NCBI GenBank assembly: GCA_031281115.1
Contig: JAITFV010000205.1
Coordinates: 1 to 5,910, forward strand
Length of the DNA stretch: 5,910 nt
Direction of reading: 5' to 3'
Source: Oscillospiraceae bacterium
Lineage (GTDB): Bacteria > Bacillota > Clostridia > Oscillospirales > Ruminococcaceae
Positions 5,841 through 5,910 of this stretch are shown here, piece after piece. Made by a program: the position numbers and the translations under genes. The notes below the pieces were generated by a model. The model had not been told where the DNA came from, did no database searches, and saw nothing but the letters and a program-made list of their open reading frames with translations. How positions within the stretch are numbered: the stretch's first letter is position 1; the number at the start of each line of letters is the position of its first letter.

Positions 5841-5889
5841 GGTTTCCGCTGCGTGAGCGCAGCGGGCGCTGTCGCAACAGCGCAAGCCC
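5840..5889. other. Structured three-way junction (possible RNA or repeat element)
   Basis: An outer stem GGGTTT/AAGCCC (5840-5845/5884-5889, one G-U pair) encloses two perfect GC-rich hairpins: CCGCTGCG/CGCAGCGG (5846-5853/5858-5865, loop TGAG) and GCGCTGT/ACAGCGC (5866-5872/5877-5883, loop CGCA). All three stems abut without a single unpaired linker base. It could be part of a dispersed structured repeat or an RNA element at the end or start of a gene outside the window. I do not recognise a known riboswitch or tRNA. The bases after it (5890-5910) show no gene. Confidence 0.6.
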
Positions 5890-5910
5890 CTTTAACTTAA
5901 AAAGCGAAAC

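Overview
The window suggests a Gram-positive anaerobe of the Bacillota, most likely an uncultured clostridial lineage of moderate GC content. This is inferred from the purine-rich ribosome binding sites, a diacylglyceryl-type lipoprotein with an LAAC lipobox, an ABC-2 exporter operon with its own lipoprotein, and a BioY gene behind a BirA operator. No 16S rRNA or marker gene is present, so the placement is provisional.

Layout. Positions 1-707 hold the 3' part of an ABC-2 type ATPase gene that begins left of the window. An intra-operon gap of about 130 bases follows, packed with four back-to-back hairpins (704-795). Next comes a very large permease (842-3445) that looks like two ABC-2 permease modules fused head to tail. 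About 65 bases later is a secreted lipoprotein with a beta-propeller-like body (3512-5116). All three point right and read as one operon: an ATP-driven export or membrane-remodelling complex of unknown substrate plus a surface lipoprotein. Converging on it, with only 9 bases between the stop codons, is bioY (5126-5671, minus strand), the biotin-binding S component of an ECF vitamin transporter.

The bioY control region is very readable. A perfect inverted repeat, TTGTCAACC-N14-GGTTGACAA, matches the BirA operator pattern, and its left half-site contains the -35 hexamer of a near-consensus bioY promoter (TTGACA-N17-TATATT). This is expected to shut bioY off when biotin is plentiful. A plausible second promoter reads the other way (TTTTCA-N16-TATAAT), so the operator may sit between two divergent promoters.

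The right end (5801-5889) is non-coding and highly structured: an 18-bp hairpin followed by a three-way junction whose three stems abut with no unpaired linker bases. It resembles the array at 704-795 in size, in its mix of AT-rich and GC-rich stems, and in short shared flanks (TCGTTTAAA on the left, TTTAACT on the right). The two may be members of one dispersed structured-repeat family. This array, the duplicated permease and substitutions at the expected ligand-contact positions of BioY are the main points of interest.
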